Source: Deminuibacter soli
GTDB taxonomy: Bacteria; Bacteroidota; Bacteroidia; Chitinophagales; Chitinophagaceae
DNA length: 64,000 nt
Direction of reading: 5' to 3'
Assembly: GCF_003412455.1 (NCBI RefSeq)
Contig: NZ_QTJU01000001.1
Coordinates: 744,001-808,000, forward strand
Positions 19,176 to 27,489 of this stretch are shown here, one piece after another. Made by a program: the position numbers and the translations under genes. Each line of letters opens with the position of its first letter. Position 1 is the first letter of the stretch. The notes under the pieces were generated by a model. That model worked only from the letters and a program-made list of their open reading frames with translations. It made no database searches and was not told the DNA's origin.

Positions 19176-19646
19176 TTAAAATTGTATTTGAACAATTGTT
19201 GCTTTAATGTTATCAAATGGTATTACCAGCTGCTGGGTAACTGCTTTTTTACCCTTGCCGGTAGTGTGTTCCAAAATAATATCCGATTCGGCCACCTCGA
19301 GCAGTTTGCCTTCTTTTTTAGTGCCGTCGTTAAACTGCACTTCAACCGGGCGGCCTATGTTTTTGAAATACTGGCGGTGCATTTTCAGGGGCTCGTCTAC
19401 ACCGGGTGAAGACACTTCGAGCGAGAATTCTCCTTCGGGATACATGCCGCTTTCTTCGATTAATTTATACAGTTGCCTGTTAAAATAAACGCATTTTTCA
19501 ATGGGCATGCCTTTGTCACCGTCGATAAACACCTTCACGTTGTTGGTGGGCTTTATTTTCACAAACACCCTAAAATATTCAGGATCAGCCGCTAACAGCT
19601 GATCTACCAGTTGTTCTATTTGTTGTATTGCTGTTTCGTTCACCAT
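19176..19646 (-). CDS. rimP: Ribosome maturation factor RimP
   Basis: 156 residues. It is needed for maturation of the 30S subunit. The N-terminal alpha/beta domain (IEQLVDQLLAADPEYFRVFVKIK) is followed by CVYFNRQLYKLIEESGMYPEGEFSLEVSSPGVDEPL, with the family motif LEVSSPG, and an Sm-like C-terminal barrel. It is the first gene of the rimP-nusA-infB operon. A consensus promoter lies about 57 nt upstream, and a terminator-like hairpin with a T-run sits between promoter and start codon, so the operon may be controlled by attenuation. Confidence 0.94.
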   Translation of the reverse strand: MVNETAIQQIEQLVDQLLAADPEYFRVFVKIKPTNNVKVFIDGDKGMPIEKCVYFNRQLYKLIEESGMYPEGEFSLEVSSPGVDEPLKMHRQYFKNIGRPVEVQFNDGTKKEGKLLEVAESDIILEHTTGKGKKAVTQQLVIPFDNIKATIVQIQF

Positions 19647-19656
19647 ACCTAAAAAG

Positions 19657-19683
19657 AGAAGGGAACGTCTTTCGTTCCCTTCT
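19657..19683 (-). terminator. Terminator-like hairpin (candidate attenuator) in the rimP leader
   Basis: An 11-bp perfect stem AGAAGGGAACG/CGTTCCCTTCT with a 5-nt loop is followed on the minus strand by C and TTTTT, ending 5 nt before the rimP ATG. It lies inside the transcribed leader, after the promoter at 19703-19735. No gene upstream on the same strand needs terminating here. Confidence 0.7.
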
Positions 19684-19702
19684 GTTTATTCTTTTTCCTG
19701 TG

Positions 19703-19735
19703 CAAATGTAATATAATTCGGCACAGGTTTCCAAA
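19703..19735 (-). promoter_or_regulatory. Promoter of the rimP-nusA-infB operon
   Basis: The minus strand reads TTTG (19732-19735), 21 nt, TACATTTG (19703-19710), an exact fit to the Bacteroidota -33/-7 consensus. The predicted start of transcription is near 19697, giving a leader of about 50 nt that consists mostly of the hairpin at 19657-19683. Confidence 0.7.
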
Positions 19736-19739
19736 ATTT

Positions 19740-20056
19740 TGTTGAAACTGTGCGCTGGCGGGGATTACGGGAATCGTGAGTTGTGAGTAGTGAGTTGTCA
19801 GTCGGTGCGAAGGGATGGTCGAAGCGGCCTGGGTTCAAATGTTCTCCGAAGGAGTTCTATGGACAATTTTTAGCTAAGACGCTTCACGGATGGGATAACC
19901 GGAGGGTTGTGTGGGGGACGGATTTGCCTGTGGGCGGCCTGCCAGGGATTGCGGGAAAGAAGTTTAAGTGCCTGGCGGTGGACGGATAGAGGGCTGTGCC
20001 GGGAGCTGTTTTTTGCAAGTAACGGTTAATCAATTGCAAAAATCAAGCTTCAATCA
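19740..20056. other. Non-coding intergenic stretch with short GTGAGTTGT repeats
   Basis: About 315 nt between the rimP promoter and the next promoter. Near 19777-19803 the sequence is a degenerate run of GTGAGTTGT/GAGTAGTGAGTTGTC units. A 68-codon frame exists at 19783-19989, but it starts within the repeat, has no family likeness and no promoter. I see no gene here. Confidence 0.4.
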
Positions 20057-20087
20057 TTTGCGGACATGGCTGTACACTGTACCTTTA
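20057..20087 (+). promoter_or_regulatory. Promoter of the DUF4834-like gene
   Basis: TTTG (20057-20060), 19 nt, TACCTTTA (20080-20087), with one mismatch to the -7 consensus. The ATG at 20092 is 5 nt past the box, so transcription probably starts at or next to the start codon. Confidence 0.5.
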
Positions 20088-20091
20088 CAGG

Positions 20092-20358
20092 ATGTTACGT
20101 TTCTTATTTCTACTGTTTGTGTTTTACCTGGTGTACAAGCTGGTGTTTGACCTGATTGTACCGGTATCTCGTGCCACTTCACAAGTGCGCAGCAAAATGC
20201 AGGAAATGCAGGATCTGCAGAATGCCCAGGTGCGTCAGCAACAGCAGCAGCAGGCTCAGGCTGCACAGCAAAGACAACAAGCTGCGCAGGCGCAACAGAC
20301 GCACCAGCAACAGCCTTCCAAAGATGATTATCTTGATTTTGAAGAAATAAAGGACTAA
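20092..20358 (+). CDS. DUF4834-like small membrane-anchored protein
   Basis: 88 residues. One N-terminal membrane helix (LRFLFLLFVFYLVYKLVFDLIV) precedes a short basic linker, then a Gln/Ala-rich helical tract (about 50-76) and an acidic end (KDDYLDFEEIKD). This arrangement fits the DUF4834 family of Bacteroidota, whose function is unknown. The tail is cytoplasmic if the membrane segment acts as a signal anchor. The gene has its own promoter and may be translated from a leaderless mRNA. Confidence 0.75.
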   Translation: MLRFLFLLFVFYLVYKLVFDLIVPVSRATSQVRSKMQEMQDLQNAQVRQQQQQQAQAAQQRQQAAQAQQTHQQQPSKDDYLDFEEIKD

Positions 20359-20412
20359 ACGAAACGCGTTATGCGTTTAGTGACCTGTTTCTATCCCCAT
20401 ATTGCGCCTGGT

Positions 20413-21030
20413 TTATAAATCCAGGTTGAGTACGGTTTCCGGATGCACCAGGTGTATGGTTTGCAGGCCCGCCGCTTTTGCCCCTTCTATATTTTTCAGC
20501 GTGTCGTCTATAAACACTGTTTCATCGGCCTCGAGCCCATGCAACTGCAGCAGTGCAGTAAACGATGCAGGATACGGCTTACGCAGTCCCAGTTCGTGTG
20601 AGTAATGCGCCTTGATGAAATAATCATCGAATGACTGGTTACTACCCGCAGCTTTGCGGAATACATCTGAGAAAAAATCGTAGTGAATTTTATTGGTATT
20701 CGAGTACAGGTAAACATTGTACTTATTGCGAATGGCATCGAGCCATTGCAGGCGATCGGCCGGGAAGTCGAGCAGCATGGCATTCCATGCGTCGCGGATC
20801 TGCTCATCGCTTACCTGTAAACCGGTTGTTTCGCGGAAGGACTGGTAAAAAGCTTCGGGCTGAATTTTGCCTGTTTCGAGTTGTTCGAACAAATCGTTGG
20901 CGTGGCTTTGGGCAAACAACTCCTGGAAGTTGGTAACGCCCATTTCAATGAAAGCCTTTTCTGTGGCGGGATAATCGAGGTTAAGAAATATTCCGCCCAG
21001 ATCGAAGATGATGTTTTTGATTGTCTGCAT
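20413..21030 (-). CDS. HAD-superfamily hydrolase (phosphatase, subclass IA)
   Basis: 205 residues. HAD motif I is IIFDLGGIFLNLDYP: the nucleophile Asp is present, while the usual second Asp is replaced by Gly as in the YihX-like group. Motif II is in YLYSNTNKIH, the motif III lysine is in ELGLRKPYPASF and the motif IV acid pair is in ETVFIDDTLKNIEGAKAAG. The small helical cap fits subclass IA. It is probably a sugar or nucleotide phosphatase. The start at 21030 (MQTIKNIIFDLGG) is chosen over an in-frame TTG at 21093, which would add an unrelated stretch. Confidence 0.9.
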   Translation of the reverse strand: MQTIKNIIFDLGGIFLNLDYPATEKAFIEMGVTNFQELFAQSHANDLFEQLETGKIQPEAFYQSFRETTGLQVSDEQIRDAWNAMLLDFPADRLQWLDAIRNKYNVYLYSNTNKIHYDFFSDVFRKAAGSNQSFDDYFIKAHYSHELGLRKPYPASFTALLQLHGLEADETVFIDDTLKNIEGAKAAGLQTIHLVHPETVLNLDL

Positions 21031-21123
21031 AATTTCAAAAATAAGAAGGATGTGGATGCGCGTTGCAAATAAAAACCGCAATGGCACAAGCAAAGCCCTT
21101 AACCCAGGGGCATGCGTATCTCC

Positions 21124-21792
21124 CTACTGAATTTTATACTCAGTGAGTTCACTTACCTGTGCACCGGGCAGACCGGGCAAACTGCCGCTGCTTTTGATTT
21201 CTGTACGGATGATGCCGAGACCCGGCGCGCAGTAATAATCGGAAGTGATGGAGCCGTTTACAATAAGCACATTAAAAGAAGCGACCACACTGCTGTGTAT
21301 TATGTTGGTGTATTGTTTGCCGTTGACTGTTTTGGTAAGGTTCTTTTCGAGGATGGTGGTTTTTACCTGTACCGGAATGGCCGTGCCGCTGTAGTTGATG
21401 TTGGTAGTGGTTGTCCAGCTGGTGCCTGTTGCCACAGAATCGTCGAGGTAATTGAGCGTAAAAGGAACATTGGTGTCGTCGATACTGAAGCTGGTGTGCA
21501 GGTAATATTTTGAAGCCAGTTTTGCATAGAACAACCTGGTATCTCCGCCCGGACCGCTGGAAGCAATGGCTTTGTAGGTGATATTATCGAACACCGCAGT
21601 GCTGTCGAGTACGGTTTGTGTATACACATCACCGGTTGCACTGTCTTTGTATTTCCAGTACGATCCTTTTGTGCCGGGCTGGTAGTCTGGCCTTGTTACA
21701 ACAGGATCCGGAGCCGGTGAATCACTGTTTTTACTGCAGGAAACAAAAGCCACCATGCAAAGCAGTAATGCGGCACAATACTTCTTCCTCAT
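21124..21792 (-). CDS. Lipoprotein, paralogue of the next gene
   Basis: 222 residues. It has a lipoprotein signal (MRKKYCAALLLCMVAFVSCS; lipobox FVSC) and a short Ser/Pro/Asp linker. The rest is a beta-rich domain with GSYWKYKDSATGDVYTQ near the start and a conserved end (DYYCAPGLGIIRTEI). It aligns along its length with the lipoprotein at 21880-22734, so the pair arose by tandem duplication. Similar W-K-Y domains occur in Bacteroidota surface lipoproteins; the function is unknown. A hairpin terminator separates it from its paralogue. Confidence 0.85.
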   Translation of the reverse strand: MRKKYCAALLLCMVAFVSCSKNSDSPAPDPVVTRPDYQPGTKGSYWKYKDSATGDVYTQTVLDSTAVFDNITYKAIASSGPGGDTRLFYAKLASKYYLHTSFSIDDTNVPFTLNYLDDSVATGTSWTTTTNINYSGTAIPVQVKTTILEKNLTKTVNGKQYTNIIHSSVVASFNVLIVNGSITSDYYCAPGLGIIRTEIKSSGSLPGLPGAQVSELTEYKIQ

Positions 21793-21821
21793 TTTTGAAA
21801 GGTTAAACAGGTTATTAAAAG

Positions 21822-21857
21822 AACAGCAGCATTACAAAATGCGTGAATGCTGCTGTT
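21822..21857 (-). terminator. Terminator between the two paralogous lipoprotein genes
   Basis: A 12-bp stem AACAGCAGCATT/AATGCTGCTGTT with a 12-nt loop is followed on the minus strand by CTTTT. It lies between the stop at 21880 and the next start at 21792. Confidence 0.7.
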
Positions 21858-21879
21858 GGTTATAAAAAAATGCGTGTGG

Positions 21880-22734
21880 TTAAAGAACGGAGTAATCAAC
21901 CAGGTCTACATTGTTCTCGTAGCTCATATCAGGCAGTGCCGGCACACCGGGCAGGCTGGGCAGGTTGCTGAGCGATGCGCTTATCTGGCGCCTGATGATG
22001 CCGATGTTCTGGGCACTGTAATAATCTACCTGGCCAACTTTAATAGTGAAGCCGGCAAATGTTACGCTAATGGCAGAAGAAGTATGCACCACATTGTTAT
22101 AGGTTTTTCCGCCCACTGAAAGCGTTAGTCCCTGGCCAACAAGCGTGGTTTTCACTTTGGCGGCGATACCCATTACGGAGCCCGAGGAAGCCCAGGTAGC
22201 ACCGTTGGTGGCTGCAGCATTCAGGTATTTTACCGTGAGCTCAATGGAAACAGTGTCGAGTTTAAAGCTCAGGTGTTGGTAATAATCGTTGTTCCGGGTA
22301 GCCAGGTATTCCGGGAGCGTACCTGCATTACCTGCGTCGCTGAACACCTGGAACGCGATACCATCGAAACTGGCAGTTTGACCGGTTGCGGTGCTGATGT
22401 AAGTTTCACCGGAGGATTGCTCCTGGTATTTCCACCATGACTGGGCTGTATGTGGCAGGTAAATGCCGGGTGGCGGCGGGGTTACTGTGCTATCGGACGG
22501 ATGCGTAGAATCTGCCGGTGTTTGACCATTACCGGTTCCTGTAGAATCGTGCGGCTGGCCGGGTTTGGTGGTATCGGGGTGACCGTTGGCCGAAGAATCG
22601 TGGGAGCCGGGTGGGTTTACCCCTGTGGAATCTGTATCGGTGGGTGGTACCGGTTTGGGATCGTAGGTTTTCTCGCAGGCAGTCCACATACAAATGCAAA
22701 AGGCTGCCACCAGGAGTAAAGGTATTGCTCTCAT
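21880..22734 (-). CDS. Lipoprotein with long Thr/Pro/Asp/Ser linker, paralogue of 21124-21792
   Basis: 284 residues. The signal ends in lipobox WTAC. Residues about 25-88 form a low-complexity linker rich in Pro, Thr, Asp, Ser and His (repeats of the type DSTG, PHDSTG and HPSDST), which would lift the folded part from the membrane. The folded part begins QSWWKYQEQSSGETY and ends DYYSAQNIGIIRRQI, matching its paralogue. It is probably displayed at the outer membrane. No enzyme motif is seen. Confidence 0.85.
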   Translation of the reverse strand: MRAIPLLLVAAFCICMWTACEKTYDPKPVPPTDTDSTGVNPPGSHDSSANGHPDTTKPGQPHDSTGTGNGQTPADSTHPSDSTVTPPPPGIYLPHTAQSWWKYQEQSSGETYISTATGQTASFDGIAFQVFSDAGNAGTLPEYLATRNNDYYQHLSFKLDTVSIELTVKYLNAAATNGATWASSGSVMGIAAKVKTTLVGQGLTLSVGGKTYNNVVHTSSAISVTFAGFTIKVGQVDYYSAQNIGIIRRQISASLSNLPSLPGVPALPDMSYENNVDLVDYSVL

Positions 22735-22914
22735 AAGTATTAGATAGTTGTATTTGCTTTAATAAGTTTAGGGTATCGCAAAAGCAGTCGCAATATAAGC
22801 AACAGCGCTATTTCCCTGTTTAAAATTTATGCATTTGTAACCCCGTATTATCAAATTAGCTTATTTTTATGGCCTGGCTTTTTACCTAAGTTGCTAAACA
22901 CCACGCTATCACCT

Positions 22915-24759
22915 ATGTACGAAAAACTACATGTTGCCATTGATATTGAAGGCACTGTTATACCGCATTTCACCAGCTTTGTGCTGAAACAATCATTCAA
23001 TTCCCACCATTATTTTGAGCTGCATTTCAACAACGACACCCTTGGCATGCCGGGCATGGTAAGCCTTGACAAGTCGCGTGATTTCATTGGCAAAAACCTG
23101 GCCATTGAATTTGGCAGGGCTTCGGGCGCAGCGCAGCATTTTGTGGGGAAGATTACCCGTGTAGCTGTATCGCAGCGCCAGGGTTACCATGGCTCACTGG
23201 TCATCAGTGGCTACTCACCTACCATACTGCTCGACCGCGGAGCGGATGTGGGCTCGTACCTTGGCAAAGACCTTTCCGGCATCGTCAACAAACTTGCACA
23301 GGGGGTACCATCCAACGATTTAAACCTGCAGGTACAGCCGGCTTTCACAGATACCATTGATTACATTATACAATACCGCGAAAGCGATTTCAACTTTATC
23401 GTACGCCTTGCAGCAGAATACCATGAATGGTTTTTCTACGACGGCCTGAAACTGCATTTCGGCAAACCCGCGCAATTGCCGGAAGCTGCACTGGTATATG
23501 GGCGCGATGTAAAAGAGCTGCAATACGGTATTGGCATTACGCCGCTTAACAACCAGCAGTTTGCTTACCACTCCCCTGCCAATGAACTGTTACAGGCACA
23601 AAGCGGCAGGGGCAGCGCCAGCCAGCCTGACCAGGTGCATGCGCTGCAGGCATCGCGTGCAACATTTGGCACCCTGCACAGCGGCCCGGGCAGCATACGT
23701 TTAAGCACACCATCGGCTATTGCCACACATACCGATAATGAAGAGTTGTCGCGCATCAGCAGCCTGCTGAAAGTTACCGGCACCGGAGATAACCCGCAGG
23801 TACAGCTTGGCGGCATCGCAGCAATTTCAACCAGCCTGCGTACAGGCATCGGCGATTTTGCCACATCAGACATCGGTAAATTCCTGATCACTGCTGTTAC
23901 GCACGAGATAGACGGCGTAGGGCATTACCTCAACCACTTTGAAGGCATTAATGCCGATTCGGAAAAACTGCCTGCCCCGGCCTACACCAAACCGCTGGCA
24001 GATATGCAGCTGGCACAGGTAACCGACAACCAGGACCCGCAGCAGCAGGGCCGCATTAAAGTGCAGTTTAAATGGCAGTGTAACAACAATGACACAACAG
24101 AGTGGCTGCGTGTATTAACACCAGACGGCGGCAACAGCGACCTGGTTAGCAAAAACAGGGGCTTTGTATTTATACCAGAAAAAGGCGACCAGGTACTGGT
24201 TGGTTTTGAAGAAGGCAATGTTGCACGCCCTTTTGTAATGGGCAGCCTGTTTCACGGCAATAACGGCGCAGGCGGCGGCACAGACAATATTACCAAGAGC
24301 ATTACCACGCGCAGCGGCCACACCATTGAGCTGAACGATAACGGCAACACCGGCACACATATTATTATACGCGACCCGGGCGGCAACACCATACACCTGG
24401 ATACACAGGGCAAAAACATCACCATTACCGCACCGGAAACCATGACCTTTAATGCGCGGAATGTAATTATCAATGCAGGGCAAACAGCTACCATCAACGC
24501 CGGTGAACACATCAACAACGTGGCAGGTAAAAACGTAAGCACAGCTGCAGGTGCCAACATCATGCACAATGCAGCGAAAGACCTTACGATGACAGCCACC
24601 AACATTATAGGCACGGCCGATGAAGCATTAACCCACAACGCAGCAAACATTACCAAGCGGGCCAACGAAATATTTGCCAGCAGCACCGAAGAAAACTTCC
24701 AGCTCTTCAGCAGCAAGCAGGTAGTAAACACCAGCGGAGAAAAAGGTAAATTGTTTTAA
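22915..24759 (+). CDS. vgrG: VgrG-type spike protein
   Basis: 614 residues from ATG 22915 (MYEKLHVAIDIEG); an in-frame TTG at 22891 is less likely. VgrG trimers form the needle tip of type VI secretion and related contractile injection machines. A gp27-like base fills about residues 1-350, with typical segments such as IQYRESDFNFIVRLAAEYHEWFFYDG. A gp5-like OB fold follows (QDPQQQGRIKVQFKWQ; RGFVFIPEKGDQVLVGFEEG). The C-terminal beta-helix is repetitive, with TINAG and NITITA-type repeats. It heads a seven-gene same-strand cassette, with no sheath or baseplate genes nearby. Confidence 0.93.
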   Translation: MYEKLHVAIDIEGTVIPHFTSFVLKQSFNSHHYFELHFNNDTLGMPGMVSLDKSRDFIGKNLAIEFGRASGAAQHFVGKITRVAVSQRQGYHGSLVISGYSPTILLDRGADVGSYLGKDLSGIVNKLAQGVPSNDLNLQVQPAFTDTIDYIIQYRESDFNFIVRLAAEYHEWFFYDGLKLHFGKPAQLPEAALVYGRDVKELQYGIGITPLNNQQFAYHSPANELLQAQSGRGSASQPDQVHALQASRATFGTLHSGPGSIRLSTPSAIATHTDNEELSRISSLLKVTGTGDNPQVQLGGIAAISTSLRTGIGDFATSDIGKFLITAVTHEIDGVGHYLNHFEGINADSEKLPAPAYTKPLADMQLAQVTDNQDPQQQGRIKVQFKWQCNNNDTTEWLRVLTPDGGNSDLVSKNRGFVFIPEKGDQVLVGFEEGNVARPFVMGSLFHGNNGAGGGTDNITKSITTRSGHTIELNDNGNTGTHIIIRDPGGNTIHLDTQGKNITITAPETMTFNARNVIINAGQTATINAGEHINNVAGKNVSTAAGANIMHNAAKDLTMTATNIIGTADEALTHNAANITKRANEIFASSTEENFQLFSSKQVVNTSGEKGKLF

Positions 24760-24776
24760 CCTGCAAACCGTACCCT

Positions 24777-26051
24777 ATGGGCAGAATAATTTTCAGGGCA
24801 AAAAAGCTCACCGAAACATCCAAGGCAGCCAGCTGGATAGCAGACAACGGCAACCTGCACCTGCAGGCCGATAAAGCCAATGTTATGCAAAAAGGCAATG
24901 AAGGTGTTCACCTGAAAATTGGTGATCCTCCAAAAGCCGATACGGCAGTACCGGAAGTGGCAGCTATTAAAATATCCACTCCACTCGATCAGGGCATTAA
25001 CAACAGCGGCGCTGCTGTAAACGGCATGTTATTCGACCACCGTTATATATTCGAGGTAACCGCTTTTAAAAACGGCACTCCGCCTGCCAGCGAAAACCTG
25101 ATTAAATGGGCCTATGCATACACTACTCCTGAAGGCCAGGTAATAAAAAACTGGTTGCAGGGCGCTTTTGGTAAAAAGATTATGCTGCACATTGCAGCAC
25201 ACGAAGCCTGCGGCACCCAGCTTACCATAAGCGCCTTTATTAAGCAGCCAGATAAAGGGGCCAGTATTACCACCTGGGTACACAACCGCTTTCGCTGGTT
25301 TCCACGCAACCAGCTGCAAACACAGATAAGTCAAACCCAGCAGGCGCCTGAAAAAATTGATCAGAACAGCACACCGCTGTGCGGCATAGCAGCATTGGGT
25401 TACCTGCTGGTAAAAGATGATGCAGCCGGTTATGCCAACCTGCTGCTTAACCTGCACAGGAAAGGAGAATACCTATACAAAACCTTCCTGGTAAAACCGC
25501 TGGATGAGCAACTGTACGATATGGTACCCGATACCGGCAAAAATCCCGGTTACCCGCACAATGCTGCCGGCCCCATGCGCATGGCCGACTGGCTGCTGCT
25601 TGCATCTGTAAAAAACAGCGAGGTAAAAGCCTATGAAGGCAAACAAGGCGAGGAATGGGATGGTATTACCTGGCCCTGGGATGTGCTGCCGCTGCTCAAA
25701 AAGCTGCTCAATTACCAAACAATCAACAACCAGGCACATTACATTGCACGCATTACTCCCTTTAGCAGGTATACCAGCAAAAAGCAAGACCTGCTGGATA
25801 TGCAGGCTGCCCATGCTGCCGGCGAAAAAGTACTGATGCTGATTGATGCAGACATGCTCAGCAACAAGAATACTTACACCATTACCACTACCAGCTGGCA
25901 CTGGATTGTATTTGAAGGTGATGCAACCGTAGACGATGCGGCAGAGACCTATACCTTTTCCTATTATTCGTGGGGACAAAAAAACAACAAGGCAGTATTC
26001 AGACAATCAGTGTTCAATTCTAATTTTTATGGCTTTATTTCCGGCAAATAA
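24777..26051 (+). CDS. Candidate spike-delivered cysteine-protease-like effector
   Basis: 424 residues, not assigned to a named family. The N-terminus (GRIIFRAKKLTETSKAASWI, then a short beta-rich stretch with VHLKIGDPP) looks like a domain that rides on the spike. The C-terminal half has a papain-like arrangement: Cys202 in TPLCGIAALGYLL and His375 in SWHWIVFEGD, followed by a YYSWG strand, in the order Cys, His and polar third residue seen in C39/NlpC-type enzymes. It starts 17 nt after vgrG and is followed by a small lipoprotein, the usual effector-immunity order. The enzymatic role is inference. Confidence 0.6.
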   Translation: MGRIIFRAKKLTETSKAASWIADNGNLHLQADKANVMQKGNEGVHLKIGDPPKADTAVPEVAAIKISTPLDQGINNSGAAVNGMLFDHRYIFEVTAFKNGTPPASENLIKWAYAYTTPEGQVIKNWLQGAFGKKIMLHIAAHEACGTQLTISAFIKQPDKGASITTWVHNRFRWFPRNQLQTQISQTQQAPEKIDQNSTPLCGIAALGYLLVKDDAAGYANLLLNLHRKGEYLYKTFLVKPLDEQLYDMVPDTGKNPGYPHNAAGPMRMADWLLLASVKNSEVKAYEGKQGEEWDGITWPWDVLPLLKKLLNYQTINNQAHYIARITPFSRYTSKKQDLLDMQAAHAAGEKVLMLIDADMLSNKNTYTITTTSWHWIVFEGDATVDDAAETYTFSYYSWGQKNNKAVFRQSVFNSNFYGFISGK

Positions 26052-26547
26052 ACGGTTGTTGCATGTGGCATTGCTATACCTGCTTGTCAATAGTACAGGC
26101 TGCCATTTGAAATTGTCGCCCGAAGAACTGGCTGCCGCAGCAGCGCAATGCAAACAGCAAACGCATTACCGAGACGGGTTCTATATCCTGTTCACCGGCC
26201 TTTCGGCATCACAGCTGAAAGCGGCTGTGCATATCAGTATTACAGACACAGCAGGCCAAACCGGCAATGCGAAAGCAGATACTCTTCACCGCATTATTAT
26301 GGCAGATAGCAGTATGGCCGGCGAGCTGAAAGTAGATGCCGAATTTGATATGCACAGCGGCATGGTGATAACACTGGACAACCGGCCATTTACATTTACC
26401 CATTTTACAACAGCCCCTAAAATAGGCGTAACCGGCATGGGCAAAGAAACCATTGCAGGCTGTTACCTCGACAGCGCCAGCATTGACGGCCATTGGCAGA
26501 AATATAGCGGGTCATTCACCATTAACATAAAAGAGTATACGCCATGA
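26029..26547 (+). CDS. Small lipoprotein, candidate immunity protein of the effector
   Basis: 172 residues from ATG 26029, which overlaps the effector stop by 23 nt; an in-frame start at 25936 would lie deep in the effector gene and lose the signal peptide. The signal (LLHVALLYLLVNSTGC) ends in a lipobox-like STGC, slightly off consensus. The mature part is beta-rich (VHISITDTAGQTGNAKADTLHRI) with no known domain. Translational overlap with the effector and an envelope location fit an immunity protein against a periplasm-acting effector. That role is inferred from position only. Confidence 0.6.
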   Translation: MALFPANKRLLHVALLYLLVNSTGCHLKLSPEELAAAAAQCKQQTHYRDGFYILFTGLSASQLKAAVHISITDTAGQTGNAKADTLHRIIMADSSMAGELKVDAEFDMHSGMVITLDNRPFTFTHFTTAPKIGVTGMGKETIAGCYLDSASIDGHWQKYSGSFTINIKEYTP

Positions 26548-27473
26548 TGCCCCAACCCGTCCCGCTTCCACCTTTACCGGCAGCCGGTATGCCTGCTTGC
26601 ACCTATGGTGTTATTATACGCATCAGCAACAACGGCAACGAACAACAGGTGCATTATGAAACACAACTCAACCTGCTGAAACGGTTGCCAGACAGCAGCC
26701 TGCTGTACCAGCTGAACCGCGGCCAGGTATATGTTAACCAGCAGGCTCCTTCCACTTTAATGGATCAGCTTGCAGATACCTGCGGAAAAGTGTTGTATCC
26801 ATTGCAGGCAGTAACTACATTATCAGGCGATTTTTTTGCAGTTGCCAATACAGCAGCCATCGCTCAAAGATGGGAGGCCACGCAACAGCATATTCAGCAA
26901 TATTACAATGGCAGCATTGCCGAAGACACCCTGCAATACATGCAGCGTGCTACCCAAAGCAATGCACATCTGTATGAATCGCTGCGGCAGGATTGGCTGA
27001 TGGCCGTATATTTTGCCTGCTGGCGGCGCCAGCCCGGGCAAACAACACCTGTATACCTGCCGGTTATTCCCTACACTACCCCTGTTTGTTTTGCAGCAAC
27101 TACCAGTTATATTCCACCCGGTAGCGACACACCCTATTTTACCATTGAGCAAACCGGCGAATATGCCGATGCAAGAAGTGCAGAAGACCTGGAACAGGAA
27201 CGCCCTGCAGCATTCAGCCGGCTGCTGTATGGCAAACACACACCCGTTGCCGGCACCATGCATTACAACTGCCGCCTGTACGACGCTACCGGCATAGTGC
27301 AAAGCATTACCGGCGAAACAAGCATATCGCTGCCCGGCAGCGGCACTAAAACAATAAGCCTTGAAATGTACCATATGCCCGAACGTGACCAGCCTGCCCT
27401 GCAAACGGCAGCGCAGGAAGTACACAACGATAAGCCGTTAAAGCGGCGGTCCCTGTTTTCGCTTTTCAGGTAA
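26544..27473 (+). CDS. Unknown protein in the VgrG cassette (309 aa)
   Basis: 309 residues, no recognised family. There is no signal peptide. A Pro-rich start (QPVPLPPLPAAGMPA) leads to an alpha/beta region and a beta-rich C-terminus (TMHYNCRLYDATGIVQSITGETSISLPGSG), with a basic tail. The ATG overlaps the stop of the preceding lipoprotein gene (ATGATG), so it is translated with it. Lying between the effector module and the PAAR-like gene, it could be an adaptor or chaperone that loads an effector, but nothing in the sequence proves this. Confidence 0.6.
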   Translation: MMPQPVPLPPLPAAGMPACTYGVIIRISNNGNEQQVHYETQLNLLKRLPDSSLLYQLNRGQVYVNQQAPSTLMDQLADTCGKVLYPLQAVTTLSGDFFAVANTAAIAQRWEATQQHIQQYYNGSIAEDTLQYMQRATQSNAHLYESLRQDWLMAVYFACWRRQPGQTTPVYLPVIPYTTPVCFAATTSYIPPGSDTPYFTIEQTGEYADARSAEDLEQERPAAFSRLLYGKHTPVAGTMHYNCRLYDATGIVQSITGETSISLPGSGTKTISLEMYHMPERDQPALQTAAQEVHNDKPLKRRSLFSLFR

Positions 27474-27489
27474 CCTAAAACGAAATTGT

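Noticed and set aside
18322-19179. 285-codon plus-strand frame over nusA
   Set aside because: Antisense shadow; the minus strand encodes NusA with S1 and KH domains.
19783-19989. 68-codon frame in the rimP upstream spacer
   Set aside because: It begins inside GTGAGTTGT-type repeats and has no promoter, no ribosome signal and no recognisable domain.
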